From: Mesorhizobium sp.
GTDB lineage: Bacteria > Pseudomonadota > Alphaproteobacteria > Rhizobiales > Rhizobiaceae
DNA: 14,158 bases
Assembly: GCA_030698645.1 (NCBI GenBank)
Contig: JAUYMV010000197.1
Coordinates: forward strand, 1 to 14,158
Reading direction: 5' to 3'
Below the pieces are notes generated by a model. That model was not told the origin of the DNA, made no database searches, and saw only the letters and a list, made by a program, of their open reading frames with translations. Both the position numbers and the translations under genes were made by a program. Shown piece by piece: positions 1 to 6,973 of the stretch; position 1 is the first letter of the stretch; every line of letters starts with the position of its first letter.

Positions 1-182
1 CGCGGCGCCGCCGCTGGCGCGGTCCGCGCGGCTGCGCCTGCCGCTGCCCGATTCCTGCTCGACTGCAACCGGCTCGTCCAGGTTCGGATCTTCCCTGAAA
101 TGATGACTTGCGGATAATATCGCCGCTTAGGCGGGATCGTAGCCATGCGACCCGGCCGAACAGTCTTGGCAGCGCCAAGGCA

Positions 183-198
183 TGTCGCAGAATCGACA
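183..198. promoter_or_regulatory. Inverted repeat TGTCG-N6-CGACA, candidate regulator site
   Basis: Perfect 5-base arms (183-187 and 194-198) are separated by 6 bases. The half site GTCGCA at 184 recurs at 240, 56 bases further on. TGTCGC-type half sites are known for AraC/GlxA-family activators such as ArgR and GbdR, which control arginine and betaine catabolism in Pseudomonas. That link is an inference from motif similarity only, and no such regulator lies in the window. Confidence 0.35.
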
Positions 199-229
199 CG
201 GCAAACTGCTGATATCCAGTCGCTTTCGT

Positions 230-247
230 TTTGCACGACGTCGCAAA
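230..247. promoter_or_regulatory. Inverted repeat TTTGC-N8-GCAAA over a candidate -35 element
   Basis: Arms at 230-234 and 243-247 flank a second, slightly offset palindrome CGACGTCG (236-243). A weak promoter candidate overlaps it: TTGCAC at 231-236 and TATGAG at 253-258, with 16 bases between. If that promoter is real, this repeat would cover the -35 and spacer, a position typical of a repressor or a class II activator. Confidence 0.3.
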
Positions 248-297
248 TCAGCTATGAGAGCGCCGCCAATGCAGACTAGATATGCGCACGGAATTCC

Positions 298-316
298 GCG
301 GGGCGAAAGTCCCCGC
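298..316 (+). promoter_or_regulatory. Leader hairpin upstream of the corrinoid protein gene
   Basis: A perfect 6-bp stem (GCGGGG 298-303 with CCCCGC 311-316) closes a 7-base loop. It ends 32 bases before the ATG at 349 and is not followed by a T run, so it is not a terminator. It could protect the transcript's 5' end or be chance in GC-rich DNA. I see no cobalamin riboswitch (B12 box) here. Confidence 0.3.
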
Positions 317-348
317 TCCGCACAGCCTCTCATGGAGCCCGGCGAAAC

Positions 349-1050
349 ATGTCAGACGACGAGATCATCCTTTCCGAGCTTTCCGACGACGAACTCGTGC
401 AGCAGATGCACGACGATCTCTATGATGGTCTGAAGGAGGAAATCGAGGAAGGCACCAACATCCTGCTCGGCCGCGGCTGGGCGCCCTACAAGGTGCTGAC
501 CGAGGCGCTCGTCGAGGGCATGCGCATCGTCGGCGAGGATTTCCGCGACGGCATCCTGTTCGTGCCGGAAGTGCTGCTCTCGGCCAACGCCATGAAGGCC
601 GGCATGTTCATCCTGCGCCCGCTGCTGATCGCGACCGGCGCGCCCAAGCAGGGCAAGATGGTCATCGGCACCGTCAAGGGCGACATCCACGACATCGGCA
701 AGAACCTCGTCGGCATGATGATGGAGGGCGCCGGCTTAGACGTCATCGACCTCGGCATCAACAATCCGGTCGAGAAATATCTGGCGGCGATCGAGGAGCA
801 CAAACCGGACATCCTCGGCATGTCGGCGCTGCTCACCACCACCATGCCCTACATGAAGGTCGTCATCGACACGCTGAAGGAAAAGGGCATGCGCGACGAC
901 TATGTGGTGCTGGTCGGCGGCGCGCCGCTCAACGAGGAGTTCGGCAAGGCCGTCGGCGCCGATGCCTATTGCCGCGACGCGGCGGTCGCCGTCGAGACGG
1001 CCAAGGAATACATGAAGCGCAAGCACAACCAGCAGCGCGCCTCGGCCTGA
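349..1050 (+). CDS. B12-binding corrinoid methyl-carrier protein (MttC/MtbC-like)
   Basis: A corrinoid protein carries a methyl group on protein-bound cobalamin between a substrate-specific methyltransferase and an acceptor methyltransferase. The 233-residue protein has the two-part family layout. A helical cap lies at about residues 10-100. The Rossmann-like B12 domain at about 103-220 contains the base-off signature D112-x-H114-x-x-G117, with His114 the expected lower cobalt ligand, then the GMSALLTT strand near 157-164 and the Gly-Gly at 190-191. Length fits the COG5012 family. The N-terminus is very acidic (14 Asp/Glu in the first 35 residues). The start is supported by GGAG at 334-337, at a rather long 11-base spacing. 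The gene stands alone, separated from the folate genes by nearly 3 kb, but is inferred to be the shared methyl carrier for the DHPS-like enzyme and the reactivase in this window. The substrate cannot be told from this protein. Confidence 0.93.
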   Translation: MSDDEIILSELSDDELVQQMHDDLYDGLKEEIEEGTNILLGRGWAPYKVLTEALVEGMRIVGEDFRDGILFVPEVLLSANAMKAGMFILRPLLIATGAPKQGKMVIGTVKGDIHDIGKNLVGMMMEGAGLDVIDLGINNPVEKYLAAIEEHKPDILGMSALLTTTMPYMKVVIDTLKEKGMRDDYVVLVGGAPLNEEFGKAVGADAYCRDAAVAVETAKEYMKRKHNQQRASA

Positions 1051-1084
1051 AGCCAGGCCGGCTGCACACCTCCCCCGCAGTCGA

Positions 1085-1107
1085 AGAGGCGCCCGCGCGG
1101 CGCCTCT
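1085..1107 (+). terminator. Hairpin after the corrinoid gene, possible terminator
   Basis: A perfect 9-bp stem (1085-1093 with 1099-1107) and 5-base loop begin 35 bases after the corrinoid stop codon. The 3' side is followed by CTGCC rather than a T run, so it may stabilise the 3' end or act weakly as a terminator. Confidence 0.4.
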
Positions 1108-1208
1108 CTGCCGTCAGGCTCGGCGCTCAGTCGGCCCCGGCGCCGCCACGATCCGGCCGCTGGATGGCTGGGCGGGCAAGCTAGGCAGCTGCCGGCGCGC
1201 CAGATACG

Positions 1209-1233
1209 AAAAAGGCGGCCCGAGGCCGCCTTT
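1209..1233 (-). terminator. Strong hairpin terminator downstream of the entericidin gene (bidirectional shape)
   Basis: A perfect 10-bp stem, AAAGGCGGCC (1211-1220) with GGCCGCCTTT (1224-1233), closes a 3-base loop. Read on the minus strand it ends in five T's (1213-1209), so it best serves the minus-strand entericidin gene 24 bases upstream. On the plus strand only three T's follow, so it may also stop residual transcription from the corrinoid gene. Confidence 0.8.
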
Positions 1234-1257
1234 GCTGTGATTCGGAACCCGACGACC

Positions 1258-1392
1258 CTAGTCAATGGAGTCTTCGACCGCGTCGGCCGTCGCATTGATA
1301 TCGCGGCCGACGCCGCGCACCGTGTTGGCGCAGGCCGAAAGGGCCATGACGCAGATGAGGGCGACGACGGGGACGAGGCGTGCTGCGGTCAT
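1258..1392 (-). CDS. Entericidin EcnA/B-family small lipoprotein
   Basis: This 44-residue protein is read on the minus strand between the corrinoid and DUF1638 genes. It starts with a short basic N-terminus and a hydrophobic stretch (LVPVVALICVMALSAC), which form a lipoprotein signal. The lipobox L-S-A-C puts the lipidated cysteine near residue 21. The mature part, ANTVRGVGRDINATADAVED, matches the conserved entericidin pattern (C-N-T-x-R-G-x-G-x-D-I ... D-A-V-E-D). Entericidins are tiny envelope lipoproteins described as an antidote/toxin pair in enterobacteria; in alphaproteobacteria they usually occur singly with no tested role. The ATG is preceded by AGGGAA (1407-1402, minus). A strong hairpin terminator follows. 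It has no obvious link to methyl transfer. Confidence 0.88.
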   Translation of the reverse strand: MTAARLVPVVALICVMALSACANTVRGVGRDINATADAVEDSID

Positions 1393-1449
1393 GGAAGTAA
1401 ATTCCCTATTGTTATATATGATCTATCGAGGGCAACGCGCCGGTGCGGC
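1393..1449. promoter_or_regulatory. AT-rich divergent promoter region
   Basis: The short gap between the minus-strand entericidin start and the plus-strand DUF1638 start contains the AT-rich core GTTATATATGATC (1411-1423). It offers -10-like elements in both directions (TATGAT on plus at 1417-1422). No convincing -35 is visible for either direction, so individual promoters are not assigned. Confidence 0.35.
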
Positions 1450-2097
1450 ATGGGTTCCATGAACGCGATGAATGCAGGCCAGTCACACAACGCAGACAAG
1501 GTGCTGGTCATTGCCTGCGGGATGATCGCGCGCGAGGTGCTGGCCGTGAAGGCGAGCCATCGCCTCGACCATCTCGACCTGATCTGCCTGCCAGCAGAGC
1601 TGCACTACCATCCCGACCGCATCCCGTCGGCGATGGACACGGCCATCGCCGATGCGCGGCGTGACGGCTACACGCACATCTTCGCCGGCTATGCCGATTG
1701 CGGCACCGGCGGCATGCTTGACAAGGTGCTGCAGAAGCATGGCGTCGAGCGCATGGCCGGGCCGCACTGCTTCGCCTTCTACCAGGGGGGCGCGGCCTTC
1801 GAGCAGCTCGCCGACGGCGACATGATGGCCTTCTACATGACGGACTTCCTGTGCCGGCACTTCGACGCCTTCTTCATGAAGCCGCTCGGCCTCGACCGGC
1901 ATCCGGAACTGGCGCGGGACTATTTCGGCAATTACGAGAAGGTCGTCTATCTCGCGCAGACCGAGAATTCCGAACTGGAAAAGGTCGCGGTCGCAGCCGC
2001 CGCGATGCTCGGCCTCGCCTATGAGAAACGATCGACCGGCTACGGCGATCTCGCGCCTGCGCTGGCCCGCACGGCAACCAGGCAAGCCGTATCATGA
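1450..2097 (+). CDS. DUF1638 family protein, methyltransferase-module associated
   Basis: A 215-residue soluble protein that I recognise as DUF1638 (PF07796), a family of unknown function found beside corrinoid methyltransferase genes in alphaproteobacteria and methanogens. Visible conserved points are I-A-C23-G-M near the N-terminus, the H52-Y-H54-P motif, the loop Y-A-D-C84-G-T-G-G, and G-P-H106-C107-F. The paired Cys and His residues could bind metal or cofactor, but that is inference. There is no signal peptide or membrane segment. Start choice is uncertain: in-frame ATGs lie at 1450, 1459 and 1468, and only a distant GAGGG (1428-1432) resembles a ribosome site. Conserved sequence begins about residue 17, so all three starts are possible. 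Its stop overlaps an ATG (2094) that continues into the next reading frame, but the DUF4893 gene more likely starts at 2145. Confidence 0.85.
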   Translation: MGSMNAMNAGQSHNADKVLVIACGMIAREVLAVKASHRLDHLDLICLPAELHYHPDRIPSAMDTAIADARRDGYTHIFAGYADCGTGGMLDKVLQKHGVERMAGPHCFAFYQGGAAFEQLADGDMMAFYMTDFLCRHFDAFFMKPLGLDRHPELARDYFGNYEKVVYLAQTENSELEKVAVAAAAMLGLAYEKRSTGYGDLAPALARTATRQAVS

Positions 2098-2144
2098 AAA
2101 CGGCCGGTTTTGCCGGCATCCTGCCATCAAATCGGAGCCTCCGC

Positions 2145-2723
2145 ATGCGTTTTCCCCGCTTCCTGCTTGCCGCACTCCTCGCGCTGACGGCGCTTCCGGC
2201 GCTCGCCACCGGCGAGATCGAGAGCCTGATCACGCCTGCCGACCGAGCGCGGCTGGCGAACTACGACGCGACCCGCGCCGAGGCGCTGAAGGAGGCGCGC
2301 GCCAAGGGTTCGGCCGCCGATATCGCGGTTCTCGACGCCGCGGTCGGGCCGGCGGCGAAATCCTTCGCGGATTTCGACATGACCGGCGAATGGAGGTGCC
2401 GCACCATCAAGGTGGGCGGTTTCGCAGAGCTGATCGCCTATGGCTGGTTCAAATGCCGCGTCACCGACGACGGCTCGGGCTGGACGCTGCAGAAGCTGAC
2501 TGGCTCGCAGCGCACCAAGGGCCGCTTCTTCACCGACAGCGACACGAGGCTCACTTATCTCGGCTCCGGCGCGGTCAACGACGACCCGTTCCCGGCCTAT
2601 GGCACGGGACCCGACAGCGACCAGGCCGGCTATGCCTTTCGCACGGGTGCGTCGAGCTGGCGCATCGAGTTGCCCGCGCCGCGCTACGAATCGAGGCTCG
2701 ACATCCTTGAATTCAGACGCTGA
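2145..2723 (+). CDS. DUF4893 family secreted protein
   Basis: A 192-residue protein with a clear Sec signal peptide: basic start MRFPR, a leucine/alanine core, and likely cleavage after A-L-A (residues 19-21). The mature part carries the DUF4893 pattern, including F-D-M-T-G-E-W-R-C85, W-F-K-C104-R-V-T-D-D-G-S-G-W, F-F-T-D-S-D-T-R-L-T-Y-L-G and the end R-L-D-I-L-E-F-R-R. The two cysteines could form a disulphide in the periplasm. Function is unknown. I chose ATG 2145 over ATG 2094 because it starts the signal peptide directly and has GGAG at 2134-2137. It lies 47 bases after the DUF1638 gene and may be cotranscribed with it, but nothing ties it to methyl transfer. Confidence 0.88.
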   Translation: MRFPRFLLAALLALTALPALATGEIESLITPADRARLANYDATRAEALKEARAKGSAADIAVLDAAVGPAAKSFADFDMTGEWRCRTIKVGGFAELIAYGWFKCRVTDDGSGWTLQKLTGSQRTKGRFFTDSDTRLTYLGSGAVNDDPFPAYGTGPDSDQAGYAFRTGASSWRIELPAPRYESRLDILEFRR

Positions 2724-2782
2724 CAGCGCCAGATGCCGGCATGAGCCCCTTTGTCATCAAGACTTAACCGCTGGCGCGCACT

Positions 2783-3505
2783 ATGGCCGAAGCGATGGGG
2801 AAAGCGCGAGGATTGGCGCGAACGGGGCGCCTGGTGAAGCAGTCGATGGGTGAATTCCAGGATGTCAGGCTGCCGGCCGACGCGCGGCCGCCGCCGCAGC
2901 GTCTGTCTGCCGTCTTCGAGGCGATGGCGCTTGGCGTGACCGGGCCGATAACGATTCGCGAGATCCGCTCCGCGCTTGGCGACCGCAGCTTCGCCACCCT
3001 GCTGATCCTGTTTGCGCTCTTCAATCTCCTGCCGCTGCCGCCGGGCGCGTCTGCCGTGCTCGGTCTGCCCCTGGTGATCGTCGCCGCGCAGATGGTCTAT
3101 GGCAGCATCACCGTCTGGCTGCCGCGGCGCATACTCGACGTGTCGCTGACCGCCGAACAGTTTCGCGGCACGATGGCCAGGGTCGTGCCCTGGCTCGTCT
3201 GGCTGGAACGGTTCATCCGGCCGCGCTACTGGCCGTTCTGGCCGAAACAGGGCGAGCGCATCGTCGGCGGCATCGCGCTGGTGCTCTCCGTCGTCGTGAC
3301 GCTGCCGATCCCGCTCGGCAACTGGCTGCCGGCCTTCGCCGTCACGCTGCTCGGTTTCGCCTTGTCGGAACGCGACGGAATCCTGCTCGGCATCGCCACC
3401 GTCATCGGCATATTGTCGCTTGTCGTCATCACGCTGGTCATCGGCTCGGCCGGCGCGCTGCTCGGCTTCGCCTGGTCACACGCATCCATGTTCTGGCCGT
3501 TCTGA
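2783..3505 (+). CDS. ExoD family exopolysaccharide synthesis membrane protein
   Basis: A 240-residue integral membrane protein of the ExoD family (PF06055), named after the rhizobial gene affecting exopolysaccharide and alkali tolerance. After a hydrophilic N-terminus comes the family region R-L-S-A-V-F-E-A (40-47) and the I-R-S-A-L-G-D-R-S-F segment (61-70). Hydrophobic segments follow at about 71-107, with the family's N-L-L-P-L-P-P-G motif, then 160-195 and 198-232. The biochemical role of ExoD is not established. The start is uncertain: ATG 2783 has no good ribosome site, whereas in-frame ATG 2846 (M-G-E-F) has GGTGA at 2833-2837 and sits closer to the conserved region. A terminator follows the stop, so this gene ends the transcription unit before the folate operon. 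Confidence 0.87.
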   Translation: MAEAMGKARGLARTGRLVKQSMGEFQDVRLPADARPPPQRLSAVFEAMALGVTGPITIREIRSALGDRSFATLLILFALFNLLPLPPGASAVLGLPLVIVAAQMVYGSITVWLPRRILDVSLTAEQFRGTMARVVPWLVWLERFIRPRYWPFWPKQGERIVGGIALVLSVVVTLPIPLGNWLPAFAVTLLGFALSERDGILLGIATVIGILSLVVITLVIGSAGALLGFAWSHASMFWPF

Positions 3506-3520
3506 CCCGACCGAAAAAGG

Positions 3521-3558
3521 CGGGCGCCAGCGCAGGGGCTGGCCGGCGCCCGTGTTTT
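3521..3558 (+). terminator. Rho-independent terminator after exoD-like gene
   Basis: CGGGCGCC (3521-3528) pairs with GGCGCCCG (3545-3552), an 8-bp GC-rich stem with further pairing possible in the loop. It is followed by TGTTTT (3553-3558) and begins 16 bases after the stop codon. A run of A's upstream (3514-3518) makes it possibly bidirectional. Confidence 0.75.
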
Positions 3559-3805
3559 CGCCAATTGGCAAGGAAACGTCCGGCGAAAACCCTTAGCGGG
3601 GTCAAGCGGCGGAGCCGAGGGGTGCGGAGCCTCGCGCCATCGCGCGTCTTTTATTGCGCAGCGATGTGACGGGCGCATGTCGGCGCCCTGTGGACAAGTC
3701 CTGTCCAATTCGCGGCGTCGCTTTTGAATGCGCGCGCGTCGTCCCATAACAAGCGGTCCGGCAGCGGTTCCGGCAATGCTCGCGCGTCAATGAGGAGCAT
3801 GACGC
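3559..3805. other. Intergenic region before the folate operon
   Basis: This 247-base stretch between the terminator and the virulence-factor gene has no coding signal on either strand that I can support. It holds the inverted repeat at 3691-3707, the weak promoter candidate at 3724-3752, and the ribosome site GAGGAG at 3792-3797, which is 8 bases from the ATG at 3806. Confidence 0.5.
3691..3707. promoter_or_regulatory. Inverted repeat TGGACA-N5-TGTCCA, candidate operator of the folate operon
   Basis: Perfect 6-base arms (3691-3696 and 3702-3707) with a 5-base spacer lie in the 247-base gap after the exoD terminator. The repeat sits 16 bases upstream of a weak promoter candidate (TTGAAT 3724-3729 and CATAAC 3745-3750, spacing 15; or TAACAA 3747-3752, spacing 17). 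That position would suit an activator. The regulator is unknown. Confidence 0.35.
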
Positions 3806-4108
3806 ATGGCCGACCTGATCGTCGTCTACTGGCGCGATATCCCAGCCCAGATCATCGTGAAGAAGGGCCGCACCAACGCCAGGCGCGAGCTGCCGCTGCG
3901 TTTCACGGAGGCGATCGACATGGCCGCCATGCGCTCGGGCGCGGGCGACTCCGACGCCTATCTGGCGGAATGGCGCAAGGCCGAACCGGTGCCGGTGGGC
4001 GACGACCTCGAGGCCGAGGCCGACAAGGCGATGGCCGACATCGACGCGGCCTACGGCCGCGACCGGCTGGTGGCGCTGGCCAAGCAGGGCGGAACCGAAC
4101 ATGTCTGA
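3806..4108 (+). CDS. Virulence factor domain protein (Virulence_fact, PF13769-like)
   Basis: A 100-residue soluble protein that I recognise as the small 'virulence factor' family found next to MetV/MetF-like genes in alphaproteobacteria. The name is historical and gives no mechanism. Visible features are the start D-L-I-V-V-Y-W-R-D-I-P-A-Q-I, then a basic K-K-G-R-T-N-A-R-R-E-L segment, R-F-T-E-A-I-D-M-A-A near residues 32-41, and an acidic helical C-terminal half. No catalytic motif or metal site is evident. It has the best ribosome site of the operon (GAGGAG 3792-3797) and opens it. Its last 8 bases overlap the next gene, which suggests translational coupling and a role with the MetV/MetF proteins. 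Confidence 0.8.
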   Translation: MADLIVVYWRDIPAQIIVKKGRTNARRELPLRFTEAIDMAAMRSGAGDSDAYLAEWRKAEPVPVGDDLEAEADKAMADIDAAYGRDRLVALAKQGGTEHV

Positions 4109-4732
4109 GCAGCCATCCGCGCAATCGCCAGCCACGGCGCCCGTCCAGGCGCCCCAGCAAGCCGCGGCGGTGACCCAGGCGAGCCTCAACAAGAAGGCCG
4201 CGCCGAAGAGCGACTACAAGCCCGCCGACGTGTCGCCGCAGCGCCGCGTGCAGCGCTCCTACGCGATCCGGCTCTGGTCGGTGCGCCACTCGCGCGCGCT
4301 CGAATGGTTCTATGCGAAATTCGCCGACGCGTTCCTGCTGCTGCATCCGCTGTGGAAGGGCATTGGCTATTCCCGCGTCGAGGCCCCGATCAAGTTCGTC
4401 GAGAAGCGCGTCAAGGGCTTCATGTTCGACTGCCGCATGTGCGGCCAATGCGTGCTGTCGTCGACCGGCATGTCCTGCCCGATGAACTGCCCCAAGCAGC
4501 TGCGCAACGGCCCGTGCGGCGGCGTGCGCGCCAACGGCAATTGCGAGGTCGAGCCCGACATGCCGTGCGTCTGGGTCAAGGCCTGGGAAGGCTCGAGGAA
4601 CATGGTCAAGGGCGACGCCATCCTGAACGTGCAGAAGCCGGTCGACCAGTCGCTGCGCGAAACCTCGGCCTGGCTGCGCGTCACGGCGCAGGCGGCCGCC
4701 GCCCGCGAGGCCGCAAACGCCCGGGTGTCGGC

Positions 4733-4736
<4 letters not shown>
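4101..4736 (+). CDS. MetV-like methylenetetrahydrofolate reductase C-terminal (MTHFR_C) protein
   Basis: A 211-residue protein of the MTHFR_C type (PF12225), corresponding to MetV, the small partner of MetF in acetogens. The first 45 or so residues are Ala/Pro/Gln-rich and probably disordered. The core holds eight cysteines between residues 111 and 156 in the pattern C-x2-C-x2-C-x8-C-x3-C-x8-C-x8-C-x7-C, including C-R-M-C-G-Q-C and C-P-M-N-C-P-K, with the R-N-G-P-C-G-G-V segment near 135-141. In acetogen MetV such cysteines bind zinc or an iron-sulphur cluster; which applies here cannot be told. It overlaps the upstream gene by 8 bases and the downstream metF by ATGA (4733-4736), so a MetV-MetF complex is very likely. 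Its presence suggests MetF here is not a stand-alone NADH enzyme of the E. coli kind, but the electron partner is unknown. Confidence 0.88.
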
Positions 4737-5827
<1,091 letters not shown>

Positions 5828-5840
5828 GCGCCGCCTCCGC

Positions 5841-5881
5841 TTGACGAAACCGGACAACCCACTACAGCGATCCAAGGATCG
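5841..5881 (+). promoter_or_regulatory. Possible internal promoter with palindrome CGATCC-AA-GGATCG
   Basis: In the 69-base gap between metF and the DHPS-like gene, TTGACG (5841-5846) is followed after 16 bases by TACAGC (5863-5868), a weak promoter match. It overlaps a perfect 14-base palindrome (5868-5881) that ends just before the ribosome site GGAGA (5886-5890). The palindrome could be an operator or a short RNA hairpin near the start. Confidence 0.3.
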
Positions 5882-5896
5882 GGACGGAGAACCAGA

Positions 5897-6874
5897 ATGA
5901 CGCGCACGATCGTCGCCTCGGCGACCAGGGAAATCATCATCGGCTTCGACCAGCCGTTCTGCGTCATCGGCGAACGCATCAACCCGACGGGGCGCAAGAA
6001 GCTCGCCGCCGAGATGATCGCCGGCAATTTCGAGACCGTGATCCGCGACGCGCTGGAGCAGGCGGCCTGCGGGGCCACCATGCTGGACGTCAATGCCGGC
6101 GTAACCGCGGTCGATCCGAACGCCACGGAGCCGGGCCTGCTCGTGCAGACGCTGGAGATCGTGCAGAACCTCGTCGACCTGCCGCTGTCGATCGACAGTT
6201 CGGTGTCGGCGGCGATCGAGGCGGCGCTGAAGGTCGCCAAGGGCCGCCCGCTGGTCAACTCGGTCACCGGCGAGGAGGAGAAGCTCGAAGCCATCCTGCC
6301 GCTGATCAAGAAATACAACGTTCCGGTGGTCGCCATCTCGAACGACGAGACCGGCATCTCGATGGACCCGGACGTCCGCTTCGCGGTCGCCAAGAAGATC
6401 GTCGAGCGCTGCGCCGATTTCGGCATCCCGGCTTATGACGTGGTCGTCGATCCGCTGGTCATGCCGATCGGCGCGCTCGGCGACGCCGGCCGCCAGGTCT
6501 TCGCGCTGCTGCGCCGCCTGCGCGAGGAGCTGAAGGTCAACACCACCTGCGGCCTCTCCAACATCTCCTTCGGCCTGCCGCACCGGCACGGCATCAATGC
6601 TGGCTTCATCCCCATGGTCATCGGCGCCGGCATGACCAGCGCCATCATGAACCCGGTGCGCCCGCAGGAAATGGAGGCGGTGCGCGCCGCCAACGTGCTG
6701 AACGGCACTGACGCCAACTGCCAGCACTGGATCAAGACCTACAAGGACTACAAGGCGTCCGAAGGCGGCCACGCCATCGCGGCGCCGACGCAAGTCAACG
6801 CACCCGGCGAAGGCCCGGCGGCCGGCGGCGGGCGCAGGCGCGGTGGGCGGGAAGCGCGGATGGGGCGGGGGTAG
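5897..6874 (+). CDS. Pterin-binding (DHPS-like) methyltetrahydrofolate:corrinoid methyltransferase
   Basis: A 325-residue TIM-barrel protein of the pterin-binding family (PF00809), of the AcsE/MeTr branch that transfers methyl between corrinoid protein and tetrahydrofolate rather than making dihydropteroate. Landmarks are G-E-R-I-N-P-T-G (25-32), M-L-D-V-N-A-G (62-68), L-S-I-D-S-S (97-102), V-N121-S-V-T-G-E, A-I-S-N-D (146-150), V-V-V-D185-P, and C-G-L-S-N222-I-S-F-G-L-P. It lacks the PABA-loop context of folate biosynthetic DHPS, and the neighbours support a methyltransferase. The last 20 residues are Gly/Arg-rich and probably disordered. Ribosome site GGAGA lies 6 bases before the ATG. It is inferred to take methyl from the corrinoid protein at 349-1050 and hand methyl-THF to MetF. 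Immediately downstream the sequence changes to the AT-rich cassette. Confidence 0.9.
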   Translation: MTRTIVASATREIIIGFDQPFCVIGERINPTGRKKLAAEMIAGNFETVIRDALEQAACGATMLDVNAGVTAVDPNATEPGLLVQTLEIVQNLVDLPLSIDSSVSAAIEAALKVAKGRPLVNSVTGEEEKLEAILPLIKKYNVPVVAISNDETGISMDPDVRFAVAKKIVERCADFGIPAYDVVVDPLVMPIGALGDAGRQVFALLRRLREELKVNTTCGLSNISFGLPHRHGINAGFIPMVIGAGMTSAIMNPVRPQEMEAVRAANVLNGTDANCQHWIKTYKDYKASEGGHAIAAPTQVNAPGEGPAAGGGRRRGGREARMGRG

Positions 6875-6973
6875 GCAAAAAAATATTATAAAAACCCATA
6901 AAAAACTCTTGCATATGGATTTACGTCATTCCATATACGGGAGCGCAAACCCGCGCGACCGAAAGGAACGGCT
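6875..6973 (+). promoter_or_regulatory. AT-rich promoter region with inverted repeat ATATGGA-N10-TCCATAT
   Basis: Composition shifts abruptly after the DHPS-like stop codon to A/T runs (6877-6905). A promoter candidate is TTGCAT (6909-6914) with ATATAC (6933-6938) 18 bases on. Perfect 7-base arms (6913-6919 and 6930-6936) overlap the -35 and -10, an arrangement typical of autoregulated promoters. The gene at 6974 starts 36 bases after the candidate -10, with ribosome site AAAGGAA at 6962-6968. Confidence 0.5.

Larger units (their letters stand above)
1..348. other. Left-edge non-coding region and upstream region of the corrinoid gene
   Basis: No gene is supported here. All three plus frames reach a stop between 96 and 117, so the first hundred bases could be the tail of a gene starting left of the window, but nothing in those short translations is recognisable. 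One minus frame is open over about 1-117 but shows no ATG, GTG or TTG start. The stretch from about 180 to 348 looks regulatory: it holds two inverted repeats, a weak promoter candidate and a leader hairpin, each listed separately. Confidence 0.5.

Noticed and set aside
127..333. 68-residue minus-strand frame with several cysteines, upstream of the corrinoid gene
   Set aside because: No ribosome site or family resemblance, and it covers the candidate promoter and leader of the corrinoid gene.
1..348. Cobalamin riboswitch upstream of the corrinoid gene
   Set aside because: No B12-box-like sequence or suitable multi-stem fold was seen; only one short hairpin is present.
2094..2144. ATG at 2094 overlapping the DUF1638 stop as ATGA, as start of the DUF4893 gene
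   Set aside because: The 17 extra residues would precede a textbook signal peptide that begins at ATG 2145 with its own ribosome site.
4304..4732. Upstream extension of the metF frame, suggesting a longer fusion protein
   Set aside because: It overlaps the well-supported MetV-like gene in another frame and is Arg-rich noise; the ATGA overlap at 4733 gives a normal MetF.
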